A stretch of DNA of 64,000 bases from Variovorax sp. N23 (GTDB lineage: Bacteria; Pseudomonadota; Gammaproteobacteria; Burkholderiales; Burkholderiaceae_C): the NCBI RefSeq assembly GCF_025486315.1, contig NZ_JAOOPY010000005.1, forward strand, positions 180,101 to 244,100, in the 5' to 3' direction. Position numbers and translations under genes: made by a program. How positions within the stretch are numbered: the first letter of the stretch is position 1; each line of letters begins with the position of its first letter. The notes beneath the pieces are model-generated. The model saw nothing but the letters and a program-made list of their open reading frames with translations, was not told the DNA's origin and did not search any database. Positions 38,912 to 47,863 of the stretch are shown here, in pieces.

Positions 38912-39727
38912 TCAGGCTCCCTCTTTCTTGTTGGCGGGGACTTTGGGGACGGGCACCTCGTCGATCACCGCGGCCTGCGCGATCACGGCCTGCGCCTCGA
39001 CCTTCGCGGCCTCGACGTCCACCGGCGCGGCGGCGCTCACGGTGCGCTTCTCGATGCGCTTCTCGGGGTTGGCGTTGAGCACGATGCGGTGCACGTAGAT
39101 GCCCGGCAGGTGGATGTCGTCGGGGGCCAGCTCGCCCAGCTCGACGATCCGCTCGACCTCGACGATGCAGACCTTGCCGGCCATCGCCGCAGCCGGGTTG
39201 AAGTTGCGCGCCGTCAGGCGGAAGCGCAGGTTGCCCGACGTGTCGGCCACGTCGGCCTTCACCAGCGCCACGTCGGGCACCAGCGAACGCTCCATCACGT
39301 AGGTCTCGCCGTCGAAATCGCGCAGCTCCTTGCCCTCGGCCACCTGCGTGCCCACACCGGTCTTGGTGAAGAAGGCCGGGATGCCGGCGCCGCCGGCGCG
39401 CAGCTTCTCGGCCAGCGTGCCCTGCGGCGTGAATTCGAGTTCGAGTTCGCCGGCCAGGTACTGCCGCTCGAACTCCTTGTTCTCGCCGACGTAGCTGGCG
39501 ACCATCTTCTTGATCTGCCGCGTCTCGAGCAGCTTGCCGAGACCGAAGCCGTCGACGCCCGCGTTGTTCGAGACCACCGTCAGGTTCTGCACGTTGCTGT
39601 CCTTGAGCGCATCGATCAGCGCCTCCGGAATGCCGCAAAGGCCGAAGCCGCCGACGGCGAGCATCTGGTTGTCGGCGACGACGCCGGCCAGCGCCTCCTT
39701 GGCGGAGGCATAGATCTTGTTCACCAT
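38912..39727 (-). CDS. scoA: Succinyl-CoA:3-oxoacid CoA-transferase subunit A
   Basis: 271 residues, about 35 more than usual because of a C-terminal Ala/Glu/Val/Lys-rich tail (from about residue 235) ending [11 protein letters not shown]. The N-terminal [13 protein letters not shown] and the CoA-binding Gly-rich [14 protein letters not shown] are typical; [16 protein letters not shown] and [13 protein letters not shown] are family segments. First gene of scoAB and divergent from a PAS-LuxR regulator, with a strong operator palindrome in the 95-base gap. Confidence 0.94.
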   Translation of the reverse strand: MVNKIYASAKEALAGVVADNQMLAVGGFGLCGIPEALIDALKDSNVQNLTVVSNNAGVDGFGLGKLLETRQIKKMVASYVGENKEFERQYLAGELELEFTPQGTLAEKLRAGGAGIPAFFTKTGVGTQVAEGKELRDFDGETYVMERSLVPDVALVKADVADTSGNLRFRLTARNFNPAAAMAGKVCIVEVERIVELGELAPDDIHLPGIYVHRIVLNANPEKRIEKRTVSAAAPVDVEAAKVEAQAVIAQAAVIDEVPVPKVPANKKEGA

Positions 39728-39790
39728 GGGTCGTGATCCTCGCGGGGTGAGTGTGGATAGGGATGAGAAAACGGAAACTGCTTGGCGACG

Positions 39791-39816
39791 ATACTACGTA
39801 CCCGCATACGTAGTAT
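39791..39816. promoter_or_regulatory. Perfect inverted repeat, candidate operator of scoAB and its LuxR regulator
   Basis: ATACTACGTA (39791-39800), six bases, TACGTAGTAT (39807-39816): ten matched base pairs in each arm. The right arm ends six bases before the regulator's ATG and so covers its ribosome-binding region; the left arm is 64 bases upstream of scoA. A dimer of the PAS-LuxR protein is the likely ligand. Confidence 0.75.
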
Positions 39817-39822
39817 TTCGTA

Positions 39823-40419
39823 ATGGAGACACCCGAGAGCGCCACGGCAGCCACCACCGCCATCGACTACCGGCTGGCCTTCGAGCATGCGCCGGTGGGC
39901 ATGGTGCTCTCGCGCAACCGCACGATGGTCGACTGCAACGAACGGCTCTGCCAGATGTTCGGTGCCGGCCGCGAGATGCTGGTGGGCCAGTCCTTCCGGG
40001 TGCTGTACCCGAGCGTCGCCGAATTCGAGCGCATCGGCAAGCGCATGGTGCCGATCCTCAATGCCAGCGGCCGCTACGCCGACAATCGCATGATGCGGCG
40101 GCTGGGCGGCCTGCACGGCGCCTTCGCCGGCGAAACCTTCTGGTGCCATGTGACCGGCCATGCGCTGAACCGCGCGGCCCCGCACGAGGCCGGCATCTGG
40201 ACCTTCGAGGACCTCGGCTCGCGCCGGTCGACCAAGGCCGCGCTGACGCCGCGCGAGCGCGAGGTGGCCGCGCAGGTGATGCAGGGCCTGACCTCCAAGG
40301 AGATCGGCCGGGTGCTCGGCATCAGCCACCGGACGGTCGAACTGCACCGCGCCCGGCTGATGCGCAAGTACGCCGCGGCCACCACGGCCGAGCTGGTGCA
40401 GAAGCTGATGGCGGGCTGA
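39823..40419 (+). CDS. PAS-LuxR (FixJ-type) transcriptional regulator
   Basis: 198 residues. A PAS domain (about 14-125: YRLAFEHAPVGMVLSRNRTMVDCNERLCQMFG, key parts FEHAPVGMVL and DCNERLCQMF) is followed by a LuxR helix-turn-helix (LTPREREVAAQVMQGLTSKEIGRVLGISHRTVELHRARLMRK, key parts LTPREREV and ISHRTVELHRARLM). No receiver domain, so the signal is sensed by the PAS domain directly, perhaps a small organic acid or redox state. Divergent from scoAB with a perfect palindrome between them; it probably controls scoAB and itself. Confidence 0.92.
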   Translation: METPESATAATTAIDYRLAFEHAPVGMVLSRNRTMVDCNERLCQMFGAGREMLVGQSFRVLYPSVAEFERIGKRMVPILNASGRYADNRMMRRLGGLHGAFAGETFWCHVTGHALNRAAPHEAGIWTFEDLGSRRSTKAALTPREREVAAQVMQGLTSKEIGRVLGISHRTVELHRARLMRKYAAATTAELVQKLMAG

Positions 40420-40568
40420 TCCGCAGCCCTCACGGGCGACACGACGCAATGAGACACCGATTCCGGTCATAGTTGGCATCGTCCGACACCTGCATACGCC
40501 ATGTAGCCAATGGTTCGGGGCTTGCGTTGCCGATAGATTGGCATCGTCCCGTTTCTTCAGGCCACGCC

Positions 40569-40799
40569 ATGCTCACCACCGCCCAGAAAGCCGACATCCT
40601 CCGCAAGAGCGGGCTCGACATTCCTGCCTGCCCCGAGGCAGCGCGCGAATGGACGAGCCGGGTCGACGCCCTGTTCGTCGACTACGTCGCTGCCCGGGCG
40701 GCCAAGAGCCTGCGCGATGCCGAGGAAGTGCGGCAGCTCGATCTGCTGCGCCGCATGTCGCACCGCTCCTGGCGCAGCGCGGCGGCCGAATTCGCCTGA
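40569..40799 (+). CDS. Small helical hypothetical protein
   Basis: 76 residues. MLTTAQKADILRKSGLDIP and VDALFVDYVAARAAKSLRDAEE suggest a soluble two- or three-helix protein; one Cys (IPACPEA). No named family recognised. The start is supported by composition rather than by a ribosome-binding site, which is weak. It is 103 bases upstream of opgD on the same strand. A direct repeat TTGGCATCGTCC occurs twice before it (40473-40484, 40538-40549). Confidence 0.55.
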   Translation: MLTTAQKADILRKSGLDIPACPEAAREWTSRVDALFVDYVAARAAKSLRDAEEVRQLDLLRRMSHRSWRSAAAEFA

Positions 40800-40902
40800 A
40801 TCCGACCGTCTCCGATGGCGTCCAGCGAAAGAACGCCCTGACGCCAGACGTCCGGCCTCCACCTACATCGCCCGCACGGCATCTTCGGCAGCATGGGCGC
40901 CC

Positions 40903-42495
40903 ATGCTGGACCGACGCACCTTTCTCGCGGCCGGCAGCGCCGCCGCGGCGCTCGCCGCCCTGGGGCCTACCGATACCGCCTTCGCTGCGACCGGCCTGAA
41001 GCTGGGCCGCCCCGGGCCGTTTTCCTTCGAGCGCCTCGCCGCGCAGGCCGAATCGCTGGCCGGGCGCCCCTTCGTCGCCGCGCCGGCGCTGCCGGCCGGC
41101 GTGCTCGACCGCATCGACTACGAGGCGCACGGGAAGATCAGGTTCGACACCGGCAGCGCCCTCTTCCGCGACGGTCCCGGCGCTTTCCCGGTCACCTTCT
41201 TCCACCTCGGGCGCTTCTTCCCGACCCCGGTGCACATGCACCTGATCGAAACCGCGGCCGGCGACGGCTTCGAGCGCGAGATCCTCTACGACCCCGGCTA
41301 CTTCGACATGCCGGCCGACAGCCCGGCACGGCAGCTGCCCCCGGGGGCCGGCTTTGCGGGTTTCCGCTTCCAGGAAAGCCGACGGGGCGACGCCAGCGCG
41401 CCGGACTGGCGAAAGAACGACTGGGTCGCCTTCCTCGGCGCCTCCTACTTCCGCGCGATCGGTGCGCTCTACCAGTACGGCCTGTCGGCCCGCGGCATCG
41501 CGGTGGACGTGGCGGTGCCGGGCCAGGCCGAGGAGTTCCCGGCCTTCACCCACTTCTACTTCGAGCCGCCGACGGACGGCAGCGACAGCGTCACGGTCTT
41601 CGCCTTGCTCGAAGGCCCCAGCATCGCCGGCGCCTACCGCTTCGAGATGCGACGCACCCAGGCCGTCGTGATGGACGTCGACTGCCGGCTGTTCCTGCGC
41701 CGCGACGTGGCGCGGCTGGGCATCGCGCCCCTGACCTCGATGTACTGGTACTCGGAAACGCGCCCCACCGCCACCGACTGGCGCCCGGAGGTGCACGATT
41801 CCGACGGCCTCGCCCTGTGGCGCGGCAACGGCGAGCGCGTCTGGCGCCCGCTCAACAACCCGGCGCAGACCACCGCGTCGGCCTTCGCCGATACGCAGCC
41901 GCGCGGCTTCGGCCTGCTCCAGCGCGACCGCGTCTTCGACCATTACCTGGACGGCGTGCACTACGAGCAGCGGCCCAGCCTGTGGGTCGAGCCGTTGGGC
42001 GACTGGGGCGAAGGCGCGGTGCAACTCATCGAGATCCCGACGGACGACGAGATCCACGACAACGTGGTCGCCTGCTGGGTGCCCCAGGCGCCGGCGACCG
42101 CCGGTGCGCGCTACGCCCTGCGCTACCGGTTGCACTGGACCGGCGCCGAGCCCCACCCCGCGCCGCTGGCACGCTGCGTGGCCACCCGCACCGGCCGCGG
42201 CGGGCAGCCGGGCAAGCCGCGGCCGGCCGGCGTGCGCAAGTTCATGGTGGAATTCATCGGCGCCCCGCTCGCCGCGTTGCCCTTCGGCACGCGGCCCGAA
42301 CTCGTGCTGACCGCGACGCGCGGCACCTTCTCGTACACCTTCGCCGAACCCGTGCCCAACGGCGTGCCGGGGCACTGGCGGGCGCAGTTCGACCATGCCG
42401 CCACGGGTGACGAGCCGGTCGAGATGCGGCTCTTCCTGCGCCACGGCACCCAGGCGCTGTCGGAGACCTGGCTCCACCAGTACCGGCCGTCCTAG
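40903..42495 (+). CDS. opgD: Periplasmic glucan biosynthesis protein D (Tat-exported)
   Basis: 530 residues. The N-terminus MLDRRTFLAAGSAAAALAAL is a twin-arginine signal, as in OpgD (MdoD), whereas OpgG uses Sec. The domain shares the OpgG signatures: [22 protein letters not shown] (key part GASYFRAIG), EVHDSDGLALWRGNGERVWRPLNNP (key part RVWRPLNNP), RGFGLLQRDRVFDHY and WVEPLGDWGEGAV. It probably shapes the backbone of osmoregulated periplasmic glucans. It is a paralogue of opgG 4.3 kb upstream; no opgH in the window. Start ATG at 40903 begins the Tat signal. Confidence 0.93.
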   Translation: MLDRRTFLAAGSAAAALAALGPTDTAFAATGLKLGRPGPFSFERLAAQAESLAGRPFVAAPALPAGVLDRIDYEAHGKIRFDTGSALFRDGPGAFPVTFFHLGRFFPTPVHMHLIETAAGDGFEREILYDPGYFDMPADSPARQLPPGAGFAGFRFQESRRGDASAPDWRKNDWVAFLGASYFRAIGALYQYGLSARGIAVDVAVPGQAEEFPAFTHFYFEPPTDGSDSVTVFALLEGPSIAGAYRFEMRRTQAVVMDVDCRLFLRRDVARLGIAPLTSMYWYSETRPTATDWRPEVHDSDGLALWRGNGERVWRPLNNPAQTTASAFADTQPRGFGLLQRDRVFDHYLDGVHYEQRPSLWVEPLGDWGEGAVQLIEIPTDDEIHDNVVACWVPQAPATAGARYALRYRLHWTGAEPHPAPLARCVATRTGRGGQPGKPRPAGVRKFMVEFIGAPLAALPFGTRPELVLTATRGTFSYTFAEPVPNGVPGHWRAQFDHAATGDEPVEMRLFLRHGTQALSETWLHQYRPS

Positions 42496-42510
42496 CGCGG
42501 CACGGGTCAC

Positions 42511-44061
42511 TCAGACGCTGCGCATGCGGCGCCGTTTCTTCTCGGCCAGCATCCGCTTGTCGGCGCGGTCGAGCAGCACGTCCAGTTCGGAGTCGCCACC
42601 GATCGCCACGCCGATGCTGCAGCCGACGCCGTTCCCCAGGGCTGCGACCGCCGCGACGATGCGTTCGGCGGCGTGGGAGCTCACGCTGGCGATCTTGTCG
42701 GCCGGCGCGCACAGGCAGGCGGCGAACTCGTCGCCGCCGATGCGCCCGATCACGTCGCTGCCGCGAAGGCTCTTGAGCAGCACCTCGGCCACGCCTTTGA
42801 GCACGCGGTCGCCGGCCTCGTGGCCGTACCGGTCGTTGACCTCCTTGAAGCCGTCGAGGTCGATGTAGAGCAGCGCGACGCGGTCGTCGTGGCCGCCGAG
42901 CCGCGCGGTGTCGATCACGGCCGCAGCGTCCTGCATGAAAAGCGCGCGGCCGCGCAGACCCGTGAGCGCATCGCGCCGGGCCGCATCGAGCGCGGCGATC
43001 GTGCGGCCCACGCTCTTGCGGGCGGAGGTCAGCGCCGTCGCCAGCTGATCGATCTCGCTCACGGCGCTGGACGTGTGGACGGTGTCGCCCCCTTCGCGCA
43101 CCGCATCGATGACGGCGCGGATGCGCTTGCGCAGCACATGCGCGACGTAGAGCGCGCACGCGATGCCGAGGGCGGCGCAGCCGAGCCCGCCCAGCAGGAC
43201 GCTGTTGAGCGCGGAGCGGACCTCCCGATCGATCGCCGACGACGAGCGGCCGACCACCACCTTCCAGCCGAACACCGGAACGTCCGCGATGCGGGTGATC
43301 ATCTCGACGCCCTCCTTGGTCTGCGACCGGAACGAGGTCAGGCCGCGATCGAGGGCGTCGGTCAGCGACGGCGTGCTCGGCTGGCCGACGAAGCGCTGCG
43401 AATCCTGCGAGCGGGACACGATCCGGCGCTGACCATCGAGCACGACGGCGGCCCAGCCGGGCGGCCATTCGGCCTCGTTCAGCCGCCCCGTGATCGCGGT
43501 GCTTTTCACGAAGGCGGTGATCGCATAGAGACTGTCACCGCCCACCTTCATCGGCACCGTCAGCGCCACGAGCCCTTGCCGGCTGGGTTCGTCGAGGAAG
43601 ACCGGCGAGATCTCGGACTCGCCGCGCGCGAAAACACGCGGCGTCTCCTGGCTGGCGCGCACGGGCGGCAGGTCCTTGCCGAAGGGTTCGTCGGTGCGCA
43701 GCAGTTGCCGGCCGTTCCTGTCGGCCAGGCGGAACGCCGCGATGCGGGGGTCGGCCGCCACGACACGCCGGGCGAACTCGTGGAGCGTGGAGAGGTCGCC
43801 ATTGATCACGATGTCCAACTGCGCGAGCGTACGAAGCTCCAGCTCGACGCTCCTGAGCTCCTGCTGGATGGCGATGGCGGATGCAGCCGCACGGCGCCCG
43901 AGCGCCTCCTGCCCCTGCACCTGTCGCTCCGCCACCCGGCTGCGGAACGCGAAGACCGCATAGGTGAGCATCGGCAGCGTCGCGAGCAGGCTCACGAGCA
44001 GCAGCCAGGCGAACAGGTTGAATCGCAGCAGTCCGGGGCCCTTGGGGGGAATGACTTTCAT
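42511..44061 (-). CDS. Membrane diguanylate cyclase with dCACHE-type sensor
   Basis: 516 residues. A first membrane helix (about 17-36) is followed by a periplasmic ligand-binding domain of dCACHE type (about 45-270, with RLADRNGRQLLRTDE), a second helix (about 282-305), a HAMP-like linker, and a GGDEF domain (about 350-510). The active-site loop is intact (GRIGGDEFA), and the product-inhibition site RxxD (RGSD) lies five residues before it, so the enzyme should make c-di-GMP and be feedback-inhibited. No EAL domain. The ligand is unknown. c-di-GMP from such an enzyme could feed VpsR-like control of the fibre locus, but that link is speculative. Confidence 0.93.
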   Translation of the reverse strand: MKVIPPKGPGLLRFNLFAWLLLVSLLATLPMLTYAVFAFRSRVAERQVQGQEALGRRAAASAIAIQQELRSVELELRTLAQLDIVINGDLSTLHEFARRVVAADPRIAAFRLADRNGRQLLRTDEPFGKDLPPVRASQETPRVFARGESEISPVFLDEPSRQGLVALTVPMKVGGDSLYAITAFVKSTAITGRLNEAEWPPGWAAVVLDGQRRIVSRSQDSQRFVGQPSTPSLTDALDRGLTSFRSQTKEGVEMITRIADVPVFGWKVVVGRSSSAIDREVRSALNSVLLGGLGCAALGIACALYVAHVLRKRIRAVIDAVREGGDTVHTSSAVSEIDQLATALTSARKSVGRTIAALDAARRDALTGLRGRALFMQDAAAVIDTARLGGHDDRVALLYIDLDGFKEVNDRYGHEAGDRVLKGVAEVLLKSLRGSDVIGRIGGDEFAACLCAPADKIASVSSHAAERIVAAVAALGNGVGCSIGVAIGGDSELDVLLDRADKRMLAEKKRRRMRSV

Positions 44062-44149
44062 CGCGCGGGCAGAACCTCTATGGGCATCGGGAAAACCGCT
44101 CGAGGATAGCCGGGAAGGTGAAGGCGGCCGGAGTCTGCCGCCGCAGTGT

Positions 44150-44623
44150 TCAGCGCTTGCGTCGGGCCGACCCCGGCTTGCGGGCCGGCTTGGGCGCCAG
44201 CCCCAGCGCTGCACGGGCCAGCGCGTCGGCCTCGGCGTTGCGGTGTCGTGGCACCCAGTGAACGCTGCTGCGCGCGAAGCTCGAAAGCAAGGCCCGGGCC
44301 TCGTCGAACAGCGGCGCGAGGCGCGCCACCGGCGGCCCGTCTCCCGCGCCCCGGAGCTGCTCGACCAGGATGCTGCTGTCGCTGTAGAGACGGGCCGCCG
44401 TCGCGCCCTGCGCGCTCAGCCGGTGCAGCGCCGCCATGCATGCCCGCAGCTCGGCCTCGTTGTTGCAGCCGCGCTCGGGGGCCGCTTCCGACAGCGCCTG
44501 ACGGCTGCCGTCCGGCGCGACGAGCACCGCCCCCAGCCCCATGCGCCCCGGGTTGGGCTGCGCACTGCCGTCGCAATGCACCACCCAGCACGGAAGATCG
44601 TCGGAGACATCGGTTGGCAGCAT
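44150..44623 (-). CDS. Ribonuclease HI-like protein
   Basis: 157 residues from ATG at 44623 (an upstream ATG at 44710 would add 29 residues). The RNase H fold and acidic residues are visible: Asp in HCDGSAQPNPG (about 17), Glu in NNEAELRACM (about 56), Asp in LYSDSSILVEQL (about 80) and the final Asp in RHRNAEADALAR (about 134). A short Lys/Arg/Pro-rich tail follows. It resembles the single-domain RNase HI family (YpdQ-like) that cuts RNA in RNA-DNA hybrids. It lies alone between convergent and divergent neighbours. Confidence 0.85.
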   Translation of the reverse strand: MLPTDVSDDLPCWVVHCDGSAQPNPGRMGLGAVLVAPDGSRQALSEAAPERGCNNEAELRACMAALHRLSAQGATAARLYSDSSILVEQLRGAGDGPPVARLAPLFDEARALLSSFARSSVHWVPRHRNAEADALARAALGLAPKPARKPGSARRKR

Positions 44624-44790
44624 GGCTTCGACGCTACCACCGAAACCGGGCGGCCCGGCTCGCGCAAGGCCGGCGTCACGCATCGATGGCTGCTTTGTTT
44701 CACCTGACATCTGGGCGGGGGTGCTTCGACACGGGACACCAGCATGGCCTCACGACACTGGCGGCTCCCCCAACGCTCCGGAGAACGCCC

Positions 44791-45489
44791 ATGCCACATC
44801 CCGCCGACCGACTTCAGGTGCTCGTGATGCACGACGAGCCGCTGGTGGCCATCGGTCTTGCCACCGCGCTGCGCCAGCAGCCCGACTTCGAGGTTTCGGT
44901 GCACGGCATCGACGCCGACCCGGCCTCTGCCGACATCGTCATCGCCGACTACGACGGCGGCGTCGCCTGGGCACTGCAGGCGCGCAAGCACGCGCATCCG
45001 CTGTGCCGGGTGATGGTCGTCACCACCATCGACCGCGAACGCGAGGTGCGCGCCGCCCTCGAGGCCGGCGTGCACGGCTACCTGCTGCTGGGCTGCCAGC
45101 TGCAGGAACTGACCGACGGCATCCGGTCCGTGGCGCGTGGCGCGCGGGCGCTCTGCGCGGCGGTCAGCCATCGCCTGGCCGACAGCCTGATCCACGAGGC
45201 GCTCACGCCGCGCGAGCTCGACGTGCTGCAGCTCATCGCCGAAGGCCGCGGCAACAAGGCCATCGCCAGCGGGCTCGACATCGCCGTGGGCACCGTGAAG
45301 ACGCACGTCAAGGCCATCCTCGGCAAGCTCGATGCGCGCAGCCGCACCGAAGCGGCCGCGGTCGCGTCGCGGCGCGGGCTGATTGCGATCGAGCGCGAGG
45401 TGCAGCGCCCGGCCGCGGCGGTGCCGTCGCCATTCATGCGTCCTGCGCTGCGCTTCCCCGGCTACACGGCCGCGGCCCACGCCGCCTGA
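44791..45489 (+). CDS. NarL/LuxR-type response regulator
   Basis: 232 residues. The receiver domain (LQVLVMHDEPLVAIGLATAL at the start, IVIADYDGG with the likely phosphorylated Asp near 51) is shorter than usual, and its last part keeps the YLLLGCQLQELTDGIRSVARG pattern. The C-terminal LuxR helix-turn-helix is LTPRELDVLQLIAEGRGNKAIA then VGTVKTHVKAILGKL. A Pro/Arg-rich tail of about 30 residues follows. GGAGA precedes the ATG. No histidine kinase is adjacent, so it is an orphan in this window. Confidence 0.88.
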   Translation: MPHPADRLQVLVMHDEPLVAIGLATALRQQPDFEVSVHGIDADPASADIVIADYDGGVAWALQARKHAHPLCRVMVVTTIDREREVRAALEAGVHGYLLLGCQLQELTDGIRSVARGARALCAAVSHRLADSLIHEALTPRELDVLQLIAEGRGNKAIASGLDIAVGTVKTHVKAILGKLDARSRTEAAAVASRRGLIAIEREVQRPAAAVPSPFMRPALRFPGYTAAAHAA

Positions 45490-45558
45490 TCCGCCGTTGC
45501 ACGCCACGGCGCGCCGGGGCCGCCAGCGGCGCCGAGGCGAAACGGGTAGATTGCCCGC

Positions 45559-46497
45559 ATGCAAGAACTGTTGTCCCTGGCCACCGAGCGCGGCGTCGCG
45601 GTGGTCTTCTTCGCCACGCTCGCGGCGCGGCTGGGTGCGCCGATCCCCGCGTCGGCGGTGCTGGTGGTGGCGGGCGGGCTGGCCGCCATGGGGCAGATCT
45701 CCCTCTGGTCCACGGTGCTGGGCGCGCTGCTGGGCAACCTGCTGGGCGACGCCGCCTGGTTCTACGCCGGACGCCGCTTCGGCCACCGCATGATGCGGCT
45801 GCTGTGCAAGGTGTCGCTGTCGCCGGACACCTGCGTGCGGCAGAGCGAATCGCTCATCACGCGCTGGGGGGGTGCCTCGCTGATCGCGGCCAAGTTCGTG
45901 CCGGGCGTGTCGGTGGTCGCGCCGCCGATGGCCGGCGCGCTGCACATGTCGACGGCACGCTTCGTCGGTTTCGACACCCTGGCCGCGGCCATCTGGTCGG
46001 CCGCCTTCCTGGTTCCGGGCTGGATCTTCAGCACGCAGATCCAGGCGGTGCTCGACGCCATGGCCGACGCCGGCGCGGCGGCCCTGCTGGTGCTGCTGGT
46101 GGCGGTGGCCGCGGGGATCGGCCTGCGCTACTGGCGGCGGCGCGCGATGCTGCTGGCCATCGACATCCCGCGCGTCACGGTCGACGAACTGCACGCGCTG
46201 ATGGCCTCGGAGGCACCGCCGGTGGTGATCGACGTGCGCTCGCCGGCCGGCGCCGAACTCGAACCCCGCCGCATCCCGGGCGCCCTGGTGCTGCACCTGC
46301 AGGACATGAAGAAGAACCGCGGCATTCCCGAGCTGCCCCATGACCGCCACGTCGTCCTCTACTGCAACTGCCCCAACGAGGTGACCGCCGCCATGGCGGC
46401 GCGGCTGCTCGCGGCGCAGGGCGTGACGCAGGCACGGCCGCTGGCCGGCGGCCTGGACGCCTGGCTCGCCTCGGGCCACCCGACCGAGATCGGCTGA
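45559..46497 (+). CDS. DedA-type membrane protein fused to a rhodanese domain
   Basis: 312 residues. Residues 1-205 have four to five membrane helices and the SNARE-associated/DedA features GAPIPASAVLVVAGGLAA, LLGNLLGDAAWFYAGRRFG (key part GDAAWFYAGR) and AAKFVPGVSVVAPPMAG with the Arg/Lys-Phe-x-Pro-Gly motif. Residues 205-310 form a rhodanese domain (VVIDVRSPAGAELEPRRIPGAL, active-site Cys in LYCNCPNEVTAA). DedA proteins handle lipid flipping and membrane homeostasis; rhodaneses move sulfur or bind oxyanions. The fused form occurs in proteobacteria, and its task is not settled. Confidence 0.9.
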   Translation: MQELLSLATERGVAVVFFATLAARLGAPIPASAVLVVAGGLAAMGQISLWSTVLGALLGNLLGDAAWFYAGRRFGHRMMRLLCKVSLSPDTCVRQSESLITRWGGASLIAAKFVPGVSVVAPPMAGALHMSTARFVGFDTLAAAIWSAAFLVPGWIFSTQIQAVLDAMADAGAAALLVLLVAVAAGIGLRYWRRRAMLLAIDIPRVTVDELHALMASEAPPVVIDVRSPAGAELEPRRIPGALVLHLQDMKKNRGIPELPHDRHVVLYCNCPNEVTAAMAARLLAAQGVTQARPLAGGLDAWLASGHPTEIG

Positions 46498-46615
46498 AGC
46501 GCGGCGCATTGTTGGCGGCAGGGAAACACATTGCTGGCCCCCGGCCCCTTGGTCTCGTCATGCAGGGCGACCACACTGCGAGGCCCTATCGCCACGCTGC
46601 GGCCCCGCCTTCCCG

Positions 46616-47863
46616 ATGACGCCCTCTTCCTCCTCCTGCACCACCTGCGACGACCTGCTCGACGCGCCGCCCGCACTGGCCGCGACCACCCCGGCCGACG
46701 CCTCGCGCGCCGCCTGGCTGGCGGTCGGCTCGATCGCCGTCGGCACCTTCGTGATGGTGACCACCGAGTTCCTGCCGGTCGGCCTGCTCACCGACATCGC
46801 ACGCGGGCTGAACGTGTCCGACGGCACGGCCGGCCTGATGATGACCATGCCGGGCGTGCTCGCCGCGATCGCCGCGCCGGCGCTCACGGTGGCGGCGGGC
46901 CGGCTCGACCGGCGCACGGTGATGATCGCGCTCAGCGCGCTGCTGCTGGTGTCGAACCTGCTCGCCGCCTTCGCCCCGAACTTCGGGACGATGCTGGCCG
47001 CGCGGCTGCTGCTCGGCCTGTGCGTCGGCGGCTTCTGGGCCTTCGCGCCGGGCGTCGGCACACAGCTGGTGCCGCCCATGGCGCAGGCCCGCGCGATGTC
47101 GATCATCCTGGCCGGCATCTCGGTCGGCACCGTGCTCGGCGTGCCGGCCGGGGCGCTGCTGGGCAGCGTCGCCGGCTGGCGCTCGGCCTTCGCCGTGTCG
47201 GCGGCGCTGGCCGTGGTGGTGCTGGCGATGCAGCTGCGGCTGCTGCCGGCGCTGCCCGCCGCGCGCGCCATTCGCCCACGCGACCTGCTCCTGCCCCTGA
47301 CGCAGCGCCTGTCGCGTGTGGGCCTGGGCGCCGTGCTGCTGATGGTGGCCGGCCATTTCGCGGCCTACACCTACCTCAAGCCGCTGCTGCAAACGGTGTT
47401 CGGCCTGTCGCCCACGCTCGTGACCGCCCTGCTCCTGACCTACGGCGCCGCCGGCTTCGTCGGGAATTTCATCGGCGGCCACCTCGTGGCGCGCAGCCCG
47501 CGGCTCGGCCTGCTGGCGACCGCCGTGCTGCTGGCCGCATCGCTGGCGATGTCGGCGGTGGTGGGCGACGGCCTGCTGGCCGGCGGCGCGGTGGTGCTGG
47601 CCTGGGGCGTCGCCTTCGGGATGGTGCCGGTGGCGGCCACCGGCTGGATGCTGAACGCGCTGCCGCAGGCGCCGGAAGCCGGCCAGGCGATGCTGGTCAC
47701 GGCCTTCCAGGTGGCGATCGCCTCGGGTGCGCTGCTCGGCGGCCTCGTGGTCGACGGCAGCGGCGTTTCCAGCGCGATGCTGGTGGGCAGCCTGCTGGTG
47801 GCCGGTGCGGCGCTGGTGGCGGGCACGCTGGGCCACGCGCCGCGCGTGCTCAGCGCCCCTTGA
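46616..47863 (+). CDS. MFS efflux transporter, DHA1 (AraJ/NepI-like)
   Basis: 415 residues with twelve membrane helices. FVMVTTEFLPVGLLTDIARGLNVS (key part TTEFLPVGLL), AGRLDRRTVMIA (motif A) and GVGTQLVPPMAQARAMSIILAGISVGTVLGVPAGALLG (key part GVPAGALLG) are typical of the sugar, purine or drug exporters of this group. The N-terminal ~35 residues are cytoplasmic and Ser/Thr/Ala-rich. The 3' end overlaps the convergent FKBP gene by 14 bases. Substrate unknown. Confidence 0.9.
   Translation: MTPSSSSCTTCDDLLDAPPALAATTPADASRAAWLAVGSIAVGTFVMVTTEFLPVGLLTDIARGLNVSDGTAGLMMTMPGVLAAIAAPALTVAAGRLDRRTVMIALSALLLVSNLLAAFAPNFGTMLAARLLLGLCVGGFWAFAPGVGTQLVPPMAQARAMSIILAGISVGTVLGVPAGALLGSVAGWRSAFAVSAALAVVVLAMQLRLLPALPAARAIRPRDLLLPLTQRLSRVGLGAVLLMVAGHFAAYTYLKPLLQTVFGLSPTLVTALLLTYGAAGFVGNFIGGHLVARSPRLGLLATAVLLAASLAMSAVVGDGLLAGGAVVLAWGVAFGMVPVAATGWMLNALPQAPEAGQAMLVTAFQVAIASGALLGGLVVDGSGVSSAMLVGSLLVAGAALVAGTLGHAPRVLSAP

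Noticed and set aside
40473-40549. Direct repeat TTGGCATCGTCC (two copies, 65 bases apart) before a small gene
   Set aside because: Only two copies with no palindrome or helical-turn spacing; noted under the small gene but too weak for a regulatory claim.
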